Shown: positions 53,621 to 62,415 of the stretch, piece after piece
Layout of the letters: each line of letters starts with the position of its first letter
Position numbering within the stretch: position 1 is the first letter of the stretch
Source: Morganella morganii
GTDB taxonomy: Bacteria; Pseudomonadota; Gammaproteobacteria; Enterobacterales; Enterobacteriaceae
Direction of reading: 5' to 3'
NCBI RefSeq assembly: GCF_019242955.1
Contig: NZ_CP066129.1
Span: forward strand, 2,046,001-2,110,000
Length of the DNA: 64,000 nt
Program-made: the position numbers and the translations under genes
Notes under the pieces: generated by a model
What the model saw: the letters and a program-made list of their open reading frames with translations, nothing else
What the model was told of the DNA's origin: nothing
Database searches by the model: none

Positions 53621-54364
53621 TTAACGTTTTCTGATCACCAAAAAAAGTGCCGCCAGGACAACAAAACCGGAAAAAAACGATACCGAAAGTGATAATTCAT
53701 AAAATACAAAACGATTCATATGCAAACCGGCGGTTGTCTGTGCCAGATGGTACGCCAGAGGTATCGTACAAAGTGCCGCCAGAACCGCGATGCCAATCAG
53801 ACGGATCAGCCTGATAAGGTTTCCGCGTTTCTCCGTATCCGGCAGTGCCCGCTGATACTGAGCGAATTTCAGGCAGAGATAACCCGCACCAATCAGTGAT
53901 CCCAGATGCTGCAACACTTTATAAACCGCAATCTCCTGCCCGTCTGTCATACCGTGCAGCAGCGGCACCTGCAAAACAGACAGTGCACGCACCATCGTGC
54001 CGGTTTCATGGGTAAAGCCATCCCAGATAATGTGCGTGGCAGCGCCAATAAATAAAGACAGCAGGATAATCATATTTTCCCGCAGAGAACGGGTCAGCGG
54101 ATCAGTCACCGGAAACGGTAACAGTATTTTCAGCGGCGCGGACAACAAATGAAAAATCAGCAAAACAGCCAGACATACCGGCAGCCCGGTATAAAACCAG
54201 CCGGCAAAATGATGCGCCTCATCAGCTGCGCGGTACATCCCGGCAGAATACAGCAAATCCGGTGATACACTGCCCGTAATCAATGCGGGCAGATTCAGCC
54301 ACCGGCCGAAACGGGACTGTTTCAGCGGAAAGACGACTGCCGGATGTGAGAAAGTCCATGGCAT
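53621..54364 (-). CDS. DUF4184 family membrane protein
   Basis: The 247-aa protein has about six membrane helices and the DUF4184 start MPWTFSHPAVVFPLKQ. ALITGSVSPDLLYSAGM and ATHIIWDGFTHETGT follow. The conserved His and Asp residues (SHPA, SPDLLY, HIIWD, THE) resemble metal-binding positions of the YdjM/DUF457 hydrolase-like group. No substrate is known. It lies 63 nt upstream of yaiI on the same strand. Confidence 0.85.
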   Translation of the reverse strand: MPWTFSHPAVVFPLKQSRFGRWLNLPALITGSVSPDLLYSAGMYRAADEAHHFAGWFYTGLPVCLAVLLIFHLLSAPLKILLPFPVTDPLTRSLRENMIILLSLFIGAATHIIWDGFTHETGTMVRALSVLQVPLLHGMTDGQEIAVYKVLQHLGSLIGAGYLCLKFAQYQRALPDTEKRGNLIRLIRLIGIAVLAALCTIPLAYHLAQTTAGLHMNRFVFYELSLSVSFFSGFVVLAALFLVIRKR

Positions 54365-54479
54365 ATACTTATCCTGCTCCGGAAAACCGGAAATTAATTC
54401 ATTTTTATGTTAATAAATAGTCCGTCAGAAAAATGAATAATACGCCGGACTCCGGACAATAACCTGTAAAGGCAGAAAA

Positions 54480-54932
54480 ATGAAAAAATATCTTACCGGG
54501 ATGGTTGTAACAGGGTTGCTATCCGCCCCCGCGCTGGCTCAGGAGTTTACCTGCCAGCTGGAAAATAATAAATATGTCAGTGTGGTTGTTGAGAAAGGAA
54601 AAACACCGGCATACCGCTACGGCACTCTGGCAAAACCGGAGATCACTCTGCCGGTGAAAGGCAATGCGAAAAATGGCGTTTATGTCGGACAAACGGCCTT
54701 TATCGGCGGCGGCTCTGCCTATATCCGTTTTGAAAACGGTCCGTTTAACTATGTGGTATACAGCGGCATGGGACGCGGCTGGGAGTTTACCGGTCTGGCG
54801 GTCTATAAAGGCGATAAAGTCATCAATAAAAAGGTCTGCAAAACCGATTTGGGTATCTATGATGTCCTGAATTACGGCCTGCCGGAGGATAAGTCCGGTG
54901 AAATCTATGCTATGGACCCGAATTCACAATAA
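54480..54932 (+). CDS. Small periplasmic protein of unknown function
   Basis: The 150-aa product has a clear signal peptide (MKKYLTGMVVTGLLSAPALA). The mature part is beta-rich and has two Cys (FTCQLENN and KKVCKTDL) likely to form a disulfide. The central segment GSAYIRFENGPFNYVVYSGMGRGWEFTGLAVYKG recurs in small uncharacterised enterobacterial periplasmic proteins. No function can be assigned. A hairpin terminator follows. Confidence 0.75.
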   Translation: MKKYLTGMVVTGLLSAPALAQEFTCQLENNKYVSVVVEKGKTPAYRYGTLAKPEITLPVKGNAKNGVYVGQTAFIGGGSAYIRFENGPFNYVVYSGMGRGWEFTGLAVYKGDKVINKKVCKTDLGIYDVLNYGLPEDKSGEIYAMDPNSQ

Positions 54933-54940
54933 TACCTGCT

Positions 54941-54973
54941 GCGGTGGCATTCTGTGTCACCGCCCTTTTTTTA
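54941..54973 (+). terminator. Rho-independent terminator
   Basis: GCGGTG at 54941-54946 pairs with CACCGC at 54958-54963 and is followed by CCTTTTTTT. Confidence 0.8.
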
Positions 54974-55050
54974 TACATCTGTGCCTCGCCGCCCATCTGT
55001 GGCATAATGCCCGCCGTTTATTTTTCTCTTTCAACTTATGAGTATTCGTC

Positions 55051-56658
55051 TTGTTAATCAGCAACAATATTACGATGCAGTTCGGCGCCAAGCCACTGTT
55101 TGAAAATATATCCGTCAAATTCGGCGGCGGTAACCGCTATGGCCTGATCGGCGCAAACGGCAGCGGTAAATCCACCTTTATGAAAATTCTCGGTGGTGAT
55201 CTCGCGCCGAGCAGCGGCAACGTGTTTCTCGACCCTAACGAACGTCTGGGTAAACTGAAACAGGATCAGTTCGCCTATGAAGAGTTTTCTGTGCTCGATA
55301 CGGTTATTATGGGTCACACTGAACTGTGGGAAGTCAAACAGGAACGTGACCGCATCTACAGCCTGCCTGAGATGAGCGAAGAAGACGGTATGCGTGTGGC
55401 GGATCTCGAAGTGCAGTTTGCTGAAATGGACGGCTACACGGTGGAATCCCGCGCCGGTGAATTACTGCTGGGTGTGGGTATCCCGCTGGAACAGCATAAC
55501 GGCCCGATGAGTGAAGTAGCCCCCGGCTGGAAACTGCGTGTGCTGCTGGCACAGGCTCTGTTTGCCGACCCGGATATTCTGCTGCTCGACGAACCGACGA
55601 ACAACCTGGATATCGATACCATCCGCTGGCTGGAACAGACGCTGAATGCGCGTAACAGCACCATGATCATCATTTCCCATGACCGCCACTTCCTGAATAT
55701 GGTGTGCACACACATGGCCGACCTGGATTACGGCAGCCTGAATGTGCATCCGGGTAACTATGATGAATATATGTTTGCCGCCACCCAGGCCCGTGAGCGC
55801 CTGTTAGCGGATAACGCGAAGAAGAAAGCCCAGATTAATGAATTACAGTCATTTGTCAGCCGGTTCAGTGCAAATGCCTCCAAGTCCCGTCAGGCAACAT
55901 CCCGCGCCAAACAGATTGAAAAAATTCAGCTGACCGAGATTAAAGCCTCCAGCCGTCAGAACCCGTTTATCCGTTTCGAGCAGGATAAAAAATTGTTCCG
56001 TAATGCGCTGGAAGTGGAAAACCTGTCCAAAGGCTATGACGGCAACGCCCCGCTGTTCAAAAACATCAATATGATGATGGAAGTGGGTGAAAAAGTCGCG
56101 GTTCTGGGTATGAACGGTGTGGGTAAATCCACTTTCCTGAAAACCCTCGTCGGCGAACTGACCCCGGATACCGGCCGTTATAAATGGTCCGAAAACGCGA
56201 ACATCGGTTATTACGCGCAGGATCACGCGACAGATTTTGAAGTCGATATGACCGTTTTTGACTGGATGAGCCTGTGGATGCAGCCGGGTGATGATGAACA
56301 GTCTGTCCGCAGTGTGCTGGGCCGCCTGTTGTTCTCACAGGATGACATCAAAAAATCGGTACAGGTTTTATCCGGTGGTGAAAAAGGCCGGATGTTATTC
56401 GGTAAGCTGATGATGAGCAAGCCCAATATCCTGATCATGGATGAACCGACTAACCACCTCGACATGGAATCCATTGAATCCCTGAATATGGCTCTAGAGT
56501 TATATCAGGGTACATTAGTGTTCGTTTCCCATGACCGTGAGTTTGTCAGCTCGCTGGCGACCCGTATTATCGAAATCACACCGGAAAAAGTCACCGACTT
56601 TACCGGCAGTTACGATGAATACCTGCGCAGCCGCGGTATTGAATCAGAAAATAACTGA
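55051..56658 (+). CDS. ybiT: ABC-F family ATPase YbiT (ribosome-associated translation factor)
   Basis: The 535-aa protein has two ABC domains. The first has Walker [10 protein letters not shown], a degenerate signature ([11 protein letters not shown]) and Walker [13 protein letters not shown]. The second has [18 protein letters not shown] and [12 protein letters not shown]. The linker between ([25 protein letters not shown]) is the P-site tRNA-interaction motif of ABC-F proteins. It matches E. coli YbiT almost throughout. There is no membrane domain; it acts on ribosomes. The only start that fits the family is a TTG at 55051. A strong terminator follows. Confidence 0.95.
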   Translation: MLISNNITMQFGAKPLFENISVKFGGGNRYGLIGANGSGKSTFMKILGGDLAPSSGNVFLDPNERLGKLKQDQFAYEEFSVLDTVIMGHTELWEVKQERDRIYSLPEMSEEDGMRVADLEVQFAEMDGYTVESRAGELLLGVGIPLEQHNGPMSEVAPGWKLRVLLAQALFADPDILLLDEPTNNLDIDTIRWLEQTLNARNSTMIIISHDRHFLNMVCTHMADLDYGSLNVHPGNYDEYMFAATQARERLLADNAKKKAQINELQSFVSRFSANASKSRQATSRAKQIEKIQLTEIKASSRQNPFIRFEQDKKLFRNALEVENLSKGYDGNAPLFKNINMMMEVGEKVAVLGMNGVGKSTFLKTLVGELTPDTGRYKWSENANIGYYAQDHATDFEVDMTVFDWMSLWMQPGDDEQSVRSVLGRLLFSQDDIKKSVQVLSGGEKGRMLFGKLMMSKPNILIMDEPTNHLDMESIESLNMALELYQGTLVFVSHDREFVSSLATRIIEITPEKVTDFTGSYDEYLRSRGIESENN

Positions 56659-56676
56659 TCCCCGCTCAGCCATAAG

Positions 56677-56713
56677 AAAAGCCCCGTTTCAGAGCCATGA
56701 AACGGGGCTTTTT
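56677..56713 (+). terminator. Rho-independent terminator of ybiT
   Basis: AAAAGCCCCGTTTC at 56677-56690 pairs with GAAACGGGGCTTTT at 56699-56712 around AGAGCCAT, and a T-run follows. Confidence 0.9.
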
Positions 56714-56886
56714 GTTTTCGTCAGATCCGGCGGGGGCGGTTGCCGGCATATCTGACATTTTTCAGAAACCAGTCTCCGTATACCTCTGTCCTGTACCGGA
56801 AACTAATAGGAAGAATATCTGTATTCGGGTAGAATGTGCTTGCTAATCAGACCCTGATTTACCTTATTTGAGGGAGAAAATCACCA

Positions 56887-57342
56887 ATGGACAGCTTTGA
56901 CAGGAAGATTCTTTCTGAATTACAACTCGACGGGCGATTAACTGTCACTGAGCTGGCAGATCGCGTGGGCCTGAGTTTGTCCCCCTGCCACCGGCGGCTG
57001 AAGGCGCTGGAACAATCCGGCGCGATCTGCGATTACCGGGCACAGCTTGATCCGCGCGTACTGGGGCTGAATTTCTCCGCACTGGTGTTTGTCACGATGA
57101 AAGACGGCAACCAGGAGAGTATGAGTAAATTTGAGACGGCGGTGGCGGACATCCCGCAAATTATTGAAGCCAAACGGTTGTTTGGTGATCCGGACTATAT
57201 GCTGACGGTCGTGGTCAAAGATATCGATGCATTTCAGAAATTATATGACAGCCGGCTGGCCGCTATGCCCGGCGTACAGCGCCTGACATCCACCCTGGTC
57301 ATGAAAGATGTGATCCCGGCGCGTGAGCTGCCCCTTCTGTAA
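56887..57342 (+). CDS. Lrp/AsnC-family transcriptional regulator
   Basis: The 151-aa protein has an N-terminal helix-turn-helix (LDGRLTVTELADRVGLSLSPCHRRLKALEQSG, about 14-45) and a RAM ligand-binding domain (VFVTMKDGNQESMSKF to the end, with GDPDYMLTVVVKDIDAFQKLYD). Such regulators respond to amino acids. GGGAGAA precedes the ATG. It is not E. coli Lrp itself: the sequence and length differ. No target gene is directly adjacent. The deaminase operon 4 kb away is a possible but unproven target. Confidence 0.88.
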   Translation: MDSFDRKILSELQLDGRLTVTELADRVGLSLSPCHRRLKALEQSGAICDYRAQLDPRVLGLNFSALVFVTMKDGNQESMSKFETAVADIPQIIEAKRLFGDPDYMLTVVVKDIDAFQKLYDSRLAAMPGVQRLTSTLVMKDVIPARELPLL

Positions 57343-57348
57343 TAAAAA

Positions 57349-57368
57349 AGCCGGCAATATTGCCGGCT
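57349..57368 (+). terminator. Hairpin terminator after the Lrp-family gene
   Basis: AGCCGGCAATATTGCCGGCT is a perfect dyad 6 nt past the stop, with an A-run before it. No long T-run follows. Confidence 0.65.
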
Positions 57369-57448
57369 CAGGCCGTTGACAAACCCGCAGGGGTTGGTGA
57401 CGACCGTCAGAGGTTGTAAAAATAAACTAGGAAAATCAATTTATTGAT

Positions 57449-57480
57449 TTTCGGCTGATAACACTTTCGGCTGATAACAC
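57449..57480. repeat. Tandem 16-bp repeat
   Basis: TTTCGGCTGATAACAC occurs twice back to back (57449-57464 and 57465-57480) in the gap between two convergent genes. An AT-rich dyad lies just before it at 57432-57451. Confidence 0.9.
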
Positions 57481-57512
57481 AAAGCAGGAAAAACCACGTT
57501 TTATCCTGCTTT
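57481..57512 (-). terminator. Probable terminator of the SMR gene
   Basis: AAAGCAGGA at 57481-57489 pairs with TCCTGCTTT at 57504-57512, and inner AAAAC/GTTTT extends the stem. It lies 56 nt past the SMR stop, on the minus-strand side. A smaller CCGGCA/TGCCGG dyad lies between them. Confidence 0.55.
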
Positions 57513-57567
57513 GTCTGAAATCTCAGCCGGCAATATCTGCCGGCAATCAACACAGTACTGAATATTG

Positions 57568-57888
57568 TTATGCCGGGCTGGCTAATTTCATCATCACCAG
57601 ACCGGAAATGATTAATACCCCCGCCACAATCCTCATCAGGTTTGCCGGTTCGCCCAGCACCACTATCCCGACAATAAACGCACCGATTGCGCCGATCCCG
57701 GTCCAGATGGTGTAAGCCGTACCCAGAGGCAGTGCCCGCATGGCCATCGCCAGCAGTCCGAAGCTTATCAGCATCGCAATAATGGTGATTACTGACGGCC
57801 CTAATTTGGTAAAGCCCTCTGATTGCTTCATGGTAAACGCCCAGACAATTTCAAATAATCCGGCTGTAATTAATAAAATCCACGGCAT
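57568..57888 (-). CDS. SMR-family transporter, SugE/Gdx type (probable guanidinium exporter)
   Basis: The 106-aa four-helix protein resembles SugE/Gdx: LITAGLFEIVWAFTMKQSEGF (essential Glu with neighbouring Trp), GPSVITIIAMLISFGLLAMAM, LPLGTAYTIWTGIGAIGAF and a final GLVMMKL. WTGIGA with the GFTKL segment after helix 1 points to Gdx rather than EmrE. Gdx proteins export guanidinium, but no guanidine riboswitch is evident upstream. Instead a pair of GTTACC-type operators lies between this gene and a divergent TetR gene. Confidence 0.87.
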   Translation of the reverse strand: MPWILLITAGLFEIVWAFTMKQSEGFTKLGPSVITIIAMLISFGLLAMAMRALPLGTAYTIWTGIGAIGAFIVGIVVLGEPANLMRIVAGVLIISGLVMMKLASPA

Positions 57889-57932
57889 GGTACATCCTCA
57901 CTGATTTTTGGTTGCAGGTGAAACCGTTATAA

Positions 57933-57969
57933 GTTACCTTTGGTATAGTTATATGTTACCTTTAGTAAC
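57933..57969. promoter_or_regulatory. Paired operators in the SMR-TetR divergent promoter region
   Basis: GTTACCTTTGGTATA at 57933-57947 and GTTACCTTTAGTAAC at 57955-57969 are direct copies 22 nt apart. The second is itself a dyad (GTTAC-N5-GTAAC). They are probably bound by the divergent TetR-family protein. Confidence 0.7.
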
Positions 57970-58085
57970 TTGTAAATACTTTTCTGATCTTTTTTCGATC
58001 GTTTCTGTCCGTTCACCGGAACCCTGAACTCTGTGGTACACTTTCCGGCAGGCAAAACGACATGATTATCAATGAGGAGGCAGAT

Positions 58086-58682
58086 TTGTCCGGACGTTTA
58101 CAGCGCGATGAGCGCCAGATACAACTGCTTAATGTCGCCAATGCCATTATCCTGGCTGAAGGCACCGATGCACTGACACTGATTACCCTTGCGGAAAAAG
58201 CAGGTGTAACCAAGCCGGTGACCTACAAACATTTCGGTAACCGCAAGTCCCTGCTGCATGCGTTGTTCAAATACAGTGATGATGTGCTGACCGAACGGAT
58301 GAATGCCGGAATGGAGCAGCCGATAGCGGATCTCGATCAGGCCATTTCCGTTTTTATCACAACTTATTTTGATGTGATGGCAGAGGACGGTGAAGCATTC
58401 AATGCCACCGTGGCGGCACTGAAAGCGTACCCGGAATATGCGGGGATCAGCCGTGAAGTGCAGGACTTTTTCTGTCAGATCCTGCAACGCGCATTGCAGC
58501 GCTGGCTGCCGGAAAATTTCCGGATTCCGGAATGGACATCGGTGATGATTTTCGGCGCAACCGAATCATTGTGTCTGATGATGTTTAATGACCCGGCATT
58601 AAAAACAAAAATCAGCGAAGAAGCTATCTGGCTGGTCAAAACGCTGCTGGCCGATCAGCTTAAGAGATTCAGCGGCGGCTGA
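58086..58682 (+). CDS. TetR-family transcriptional regulator
   Basis: The protein is about 198 aa with an N-terminal helix-turn-helix (ALTLITLAEKAGVTKPVTYKHFGNRKSLLHALF) and a C-terminal ligand domain. AGGAGG lies 5 nt before the TTG at 58086, which I take as the start; an in-frame ATG at 58062 would add eight residues but has a poor ribosome site. It is divergent from the SMR exporter with a paired operator between, so it probably represses that gene. Its 3' end overlaps the convergent kinase-like gene by 14 nt. Confidence 0.87.
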   Translation: MSGRLQRDERQIQLLNVANAIILAEGTDALTLITLAEKAGVTKPVTYKHFGNRKSLLHALFKYSDDVLTERMNAGMEQPIADLDQAISVFITTYFDVMAEDGEAFNATVAALKAYPEYAGISREVQDFFCQILQRALQRWLPENFRIPEWTSVMIFGATESLCLMMFNDPALKTKISEEAIWLVKTLLADQLKRFSGG

Positions 58683-59160
58683 TGACTAACCCCTCTTCTT
58701 CTGACGGATAGCTGAAGTGCGCTGTAATCAGATCAAACTGCTCCGCTGAGGTGGTAAACGGGTTTTCCCCGCTCAGGTTCCGTGTGGCCAGCCGCCGTTT
58801 GCACTCTTCATCACTGACATCCAGAACATGACAGCAATAGCGGCACCCGGCCTGCTCTGCCAGCCCTTTCAGCCACCGGCGCTGCACGGGGGTATTCGCC
58901 GGAAAATCCAGCACCAGAGTTATTCCTTTCTGTAATAATGTCACCAGATGCGGCTCCAGGGCGGACTTCAGAAGACGGCTTTTTTCAATGTAATCCGTCA
59001 GCTGTAAAATTTCCCCCGGGTAAAGTGTTGCCAGCCAGGTATCCTCAGACAACAGGACTGCCTGTGTTTCGCGGACTAACTGTTGCGCCAGTGTCGATTT
59101 CCCTGAGGCGATTTTGCCGCAGAGGAAATGGAGTCCGGTGCCGGATTGTATTTCTGACAT
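58669..59160 (-). CDS. Small P-loop ATPase, zeta-toxin/kinase-like
   Basis: The 163-aa protein has Walker A in FLCGKIASGKSTLAQQLV (about 13-30), a Walker B-like LVLDFPANTP near 90 and HVLDVSDEECKRRLATRN, typical of AAA_33-type kinases that phosphorylate small molecules. GGGAG precedes the ATG at 59160. It has no antitoxin partner, so a toxin role is unlikely. It lies downstream of a structured 200-nt leader. Confidence 0.82.
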   Translation of the reverse strand: MSEIQSGTGLHFLCGKIASGKSTLAQQLVRETQAVLLSEDTWLATLYPGEILQLTDYIEKSRLLKSALEPHLVTLLQKGITLVLDFPANTPVQRRWLKGLAEQAGCRYCCHVLDVSDEECKRRLATRNLSGENPFTTSAEQFDLITAHFSYPSEEEGLVISRR

Positions 59161-59201
59161 AATTGCTCCCTGTCTGTTATACCGCTGAGAGAGCAATAAA
59201 A

Positions 59202-59222
59202 AACCCGCTCAGACGGCGGGTT
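59202..59222 (-). terminator. Hairpin terminator or attenuator upstream of the P-loop gene
   Basis: On the minus strand AACCCGC and GCGGGTT (59216-59222 with 59202-59208) form a stem followed by TTTTTTATTG. It lies 42 nt before the ATG of the P-loop ATPase gene, after the EamA gene stop. Confidence 0.7.
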
Positions 59223-59228
59223 CTGAAT

Positions 59229-59291
59229 ACAGCACATCCCCCGCTATGGTGCGGAGATAATCATCATGCCGGATGTGCTGTATGGATTCAT
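59229..59291 (-). promoter_or_regulatory. Leader-like element: short frame within a long hairpin
   Basis: A 15-codon frame (MNPYSTSGMMIISAP, 59291-59244) with AGG upstream spans a stem of GGATGTGCTGT (59271-59281) with ACAGCACATCC (59229-59239). A terminator hairpin follows at once. The layout resembles an attenuation leader, but the peptide has no run of one amino acid. Confidence 0.35.
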
Positions 59292-59357
59292 GCTGTTTAC
59301 CTGTTTGAAATATTCATCATTTCAGTAAAACTGTTTTAGCAGAGTCTGATGCAGATG

Positions 59358-60263
59358 TCAGGCAGTTTTTTTCGTCCGTTTGATACTTATCACCGCCAGC
59401 GCCAGCACAATCATCACAATCCCTGCGGTTTCTGTGCTGCCCGGCTCCTCACCCAGCAGCCACCATGAGAACAGCACACCACAAACCGGCACCGCCAGTG
59501 TGCTCAGGCTGGCAATACCCGCAGGTAATTTTCTCAGCACAAACAGCCATAAACTCCAGGCAACGGCGGTCGCCAGGATAGCACTGTAACTCAGCGCCCA
59601 GAAAACATACGGCTGCCAGTCAATCGCCCGCTGCGGCACCAGCAATGCCACGACTGTCATAATAACCGCGGCATACACCATCTGCCAGGTGGTGAGAGAA
59701 AGTAAATCCACCTGCGGATAACGGTTGTAGAGTTTTTTCGCCACAATCGCGCTGGCTCCCCAGCTGATCCCGGATGACACGGCCAGAAAAGCACTTTTCA
59801 TGGAGGCAAAATCGAGGGTCCAGGGCTGGATCACACACAGCAGCCCGGCGGCGGCAACAGAAATTGCGGCATACTGAAGACGGCGCATCCGCTCACCCAG
59901 CAGCATGGCGGCCATAATCACCACCCAGAACGGCATGGTATAACTGAGGATCGCCACCTTTCCCGCACCGCCGCTGACCAGCGCCCACTGTGCCAGCCCG
60001 ACCATACCGCAGGTCTGGAGAACGGCAATACCCAGTGTATAGCGGAATGGGGTTAAGCCGATTTTCCGCCCCGTCGCACGGGCCCGGATATACAACACCA
60101 GTAATAACATAATGGCGCTGAACACACAGCGCATCGCTGTGAAGTCAAACGCACCGATATAGTGCGTAACCTGCTTCATCGCGATCCAGCTGTAACTCCA
60201 GATCAGTGTTAAAATGACCAGGCCGGTGATGGCGATGGCATTGTCTTTTTCCCGTAAAGCCAT
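59358..60263 (-). CDS. EamA/DMT-family transporter
   Basis: The 301-aa protein has ten membrane helices in two EamA repeats: [35 protein letters not shown] in the first, [22 protein letters not shown] opening the second and a final [16 protein letters not shown]. Such proteins export amino acids or metabolites; the substrate is not known. The ATG at 60263 has AGGA upstream, and the frame open to 60296 is probably not used. A structured leader and terminator follow the stop. Confidence 0.9.
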   Translation of the reverse strand: MALREKDNAIAITGLVILTLIWSYSWIAMKQVTHYIGAFDFTAMRCVFSAIMLLLVLYIRARATGRKIGLTPFRYTLGIAVLQTCGMVGLAQWALVSGGAGKVAILSYTMPFWVVIMAAMLLGERMRRLQYAAISVAAAGLLCVIQPWTLDFASMKSAFLAVSSGISWGASAIVAKKLYNRYPQVDLLSLTTWQMVYAAVIMTVVALLVPQRAIDWQPYVFWALSYSAILATAVAWSLWLFVLRKLPAGIASLSTLAVPVCGVLFSWWLLGEEPGSTETAGIVMIVLALAVISIKRTKKTA

Positions 60264-60452
60264 AATATCCTGTGACCACTTCACGGCAGTACACATCGGT
60301 ACCCCGCGTGCGGCTCCTGTTTTTATATTATCATAACCGGAATAATATGCCGGACACCCGCTGGCGGCCAGCTCTCATGCAATCCGTACTTTTGTGCCAG
60401 TTTACACCCGGTTTGAAAGAAGGGAAAAGATCAATACACAAACCCGCATTTA

Positions 60453-60722
60453 TTATTCCGCGGCAACCAGCACACATCCGCCGGAGCAACCGCAGTCCAC
60501 CCGGTGACCTTCCAGCGCGACAGGAACACCTTCTATTTTCATCATGTCATCCCCTTCCGCAATAACGCCGGTAGAGTCACATGCAGGGCAATAAACTGAA
60601 TCGCCCCAGCAGGCAATTTCATTTTTTTGCTTTGCCGCAGACCGGCCGGTTAATACGGTTCCGTTTGTATTCGTGGTATCATTTTTCAGAATAATTTTCC
60701 GGTTTTTTATTTTGCCTCTCAT
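60453..60722 (-). CDS. PAAR-domain protein (T6SS spike tip)
   Basis: The 89-aa protein has the PAAR layout: RKIILKNDTTNTNGTVLTG, then GDSVYCPACDSTGVIAEG, then GVPVALEGHRVDCGCSGGCVLV. Its His and Cys residues suit zinc binding at the cone tip. PAAR proteins cap VgrG and carry effectors. It is the last gene of the second effector locus, about 120 nt downstream of the immunity lipoproteins. Lysine-rich residues precede the domain. No toxin extension is present. Confidence 0.85.
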   Translation of the reverse strand: MRGKIKNRKIILKNDTTNTNGTVLTGRSAAKQKNEIACWGDSVYCPACDSTGVIAEGDDMMKIEGVPVALEGHRVDCGCSGGCVLVAAE

Positions 60723-60845
60723 CGCTTCTCTTATCTTGTCCTATATGAAATATATGCGTGTTGTTCATTTATATATCCGCTATTTTCGCCAACAACACCC
60801 GGAACACAAAATCCGTGCATCAGTGTATATCCGGCTGACGCCTGA

Positions 60846-61646
60846 TTAGCGCTGAATATGATTCTTACGCTCTTCATAGATTTTCAGCAGTTTTTTATAG
60901 TCGGGTAAAATCTCCGTGTCAGGGTCTATTTCACCATTCGGATAGGTCATGATGGGCGAGTTACCTTCTTTTTTTTCTTTAACCCCCGTCCAGCGGCTGA
61001 GCATATCCCTTTCATAATTTACGGTCAGATGAACATTATCAGTACCTGATAAGCGGTAGGTCAGCGTATCACTTTTACCTATCAGCCAGAATATTTTTTC
61101 ATGCTTGCCGAGGAATCGTTCACGGATTAGAGGGAATAGTAGCAGAGACTCTCTGAAATCCCCTTTATGTGGTACATATCCTCCATTAAATGCCTGAGGA
61201 GCATTATTATCGATAATAAATATAGTTTCAAAACCAAAATTATCCACAATCTCTGAGTCAATCATCTGTGGATTTTTTAGTTGTACTTCAAATTTAATGT
61301 TACTAAGCTGCCAATCACAATATCCGCCGCCACTGACAGGGATATCTGCGGTAACATCTCCGTTTGCTGTGACAGACAACGGATATTTGGCACTGTTAAA
61401 CCCCGGGACTTCATAGGATTTACCGCTGCCGCTTGTCCGGGTTCGGGTACACTTTTTCGAGCGGTACATAGCGGATAATGGCAGTGATTCCAGGTCTGCC
61501 GGAACGGTGGCAGAAAAATGAATATTCCGGCTGTCTGTGGGCGGGGATAAGGTCGTACTGTAAGAACAGCCGGTAAGTATTACCGGCAACAATAACACCG
61601 TAACAGTGAGTTTATTTCCGGCTGATGCCTGATTAGCGCTGAACAT
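60846..61646 (-). CDS. Lipoprotein, probable T6SS lipase immunity protein (copy 2)
   Basis: The lipoprotein is about 266 aa (lipobox VILTGC). It is nearly identical in its first two-thirds to the preceding gene product: SYSTTLSPPTDSRNIHFSA, TRTSGSGKSYEVPGFNS, SGGGYCDWQLSNIKFEV and MIDSEIVDNFGFETIFI. It diverges in the last third and converges again at DYKKLLKIYEERKN. The ATG at 61646 lies inside the end of the previous copy; an upstream ATG at 61664 is possible. The divergent segment may set specificity against different lipases. Confidence 0.8.
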   Translation of the reverse strand: MFSANQASAGNKLTVTVLLLPVILTGCSYSTTLSPPTDSRNIHFSATVPADLESLPLSAMYRSKKCTRTRTSGSGKSYEVPGFNSAKYPLSVTANGDVTADIPVSGGGYCDWQLSNIKFEVQLKNPQMIDSEIVDNFGFETIFIIDNNAPQAFNGGYVPHKGDFRESLLLFPLIRERFLGKHEKIFWLIGKSDTLTYRLSGTDNVHLTVNYERDMLSRWTGVKEKKEGNSPIMTYPNGEIDPDTEILPDYKKLLKIYEERKNHIQR

Positions 61647-62415
61647 GATTCTTACGCTCTTCATAGATTTTCAGCAGTTTTTTATAGTCGGGATAGCTTT
61701 TTGATTTTCGCTCTTCTTCACCATTCGGATAAGTAATGACTGTTCTGTTTCCTTCTTTTTTTTCCTTAATATCTGTCCAATAGCTCATCATATCTCTTTC
61801 ATAATTCACGATAAGATGAATATTATTTGCTCCGGATAATCGATATGTTTTCGATGTTTGATCAGATACTATTAAAAATGATTTTTTATGCCCATCAAGA
61901 AAAAACTCACGCATAAATGGAAATAATAAAAGAGTTTCACTGAAATCCCCCCTGTGTGGTATATAACCTCCATTAAATGCCTGAGGAGCATTATTATCGA
62001 TAATAAATATAGTTTCAAAACCAAAATTATCCACAATCTCTGAGTCAATCATCTGTGGATTTTTTAGTTGTACTTCAAATTTAATGTTACTGAGTTGCCA
62101 GTCACAATATCCGCCGCCATTTACCGGAATATCCGCAGTCACATCACCGCTCGCGGTGACGGACAGCGGGTATTTGGTACTGTTAAACCCAGGGACTTCA
62201 TAGGATTTACCACTGCCGCTTGTCCGGGTTCGGGTACACTTTTTTGAGCGATACATGGCTGATAACGGCAGCGATTCCAAATCAGCCGGTACGGTGGCGG
62301 AAAAATGAATATTCCGGCTGTCTGCGGGCGGGGATAAGGTCGTACTGTAAGAACAACCGATAAGGATCACCGCAGGCAATAATGCAGTAAGATGTAAATT
62401 AGTTTGTAAACTCAT
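61633..62415 (-). CDS. Lipoprotein, probable T6SS lipase immunity protein (copy 1)
   Basis: The 260-aa lipoprotein (MSLQTNLHLTALLPAVILIGC) starts 17 nt inside the lipase gene's end, so it is coupled to its effector. It shares a long block with copy 2 and the same layout as the pair at 43.5-45.0 kb: an early pair of Cys-rich segments and NGGGYCDWQLS, compared with NGGGWCNWSLS there. This suggests one immunity family serving both lipase loci. The C terminus reads DYKKLLKIYEERKNHVQR. Confidence 0.82.
   Translation of the reverse strand: MSLQTNLHLTALLPAVILIGCSYSTTLSPPADSRNIHFSATVPADLESLPLSAMYRSKKCTRTRTSGSGKSYEVPGFNSTKYPLSVTASGDVTADIPVNGGGYCDWQLSNIKFEVQLKNPQMIDSEIVDNFGFETIFIIDNNAPQAFNGGYIPHRGDFSETLLLFPFMREFFLDGHKKSFLIVSDQTSKTYRLSGANNIHLIVNYERDMMSYWTDIKEKKEGNRTVITYPNGEEERKSKSYPDYKKLLKIYEERKNHVQR

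Noticed and set aside
58669-59160. Zeta toxin of a toxin-antitoxin pair
   Set aside because: No antitoxin gene is adjacent; the neighbours are a convergent TetR gene and an EamA transporter.
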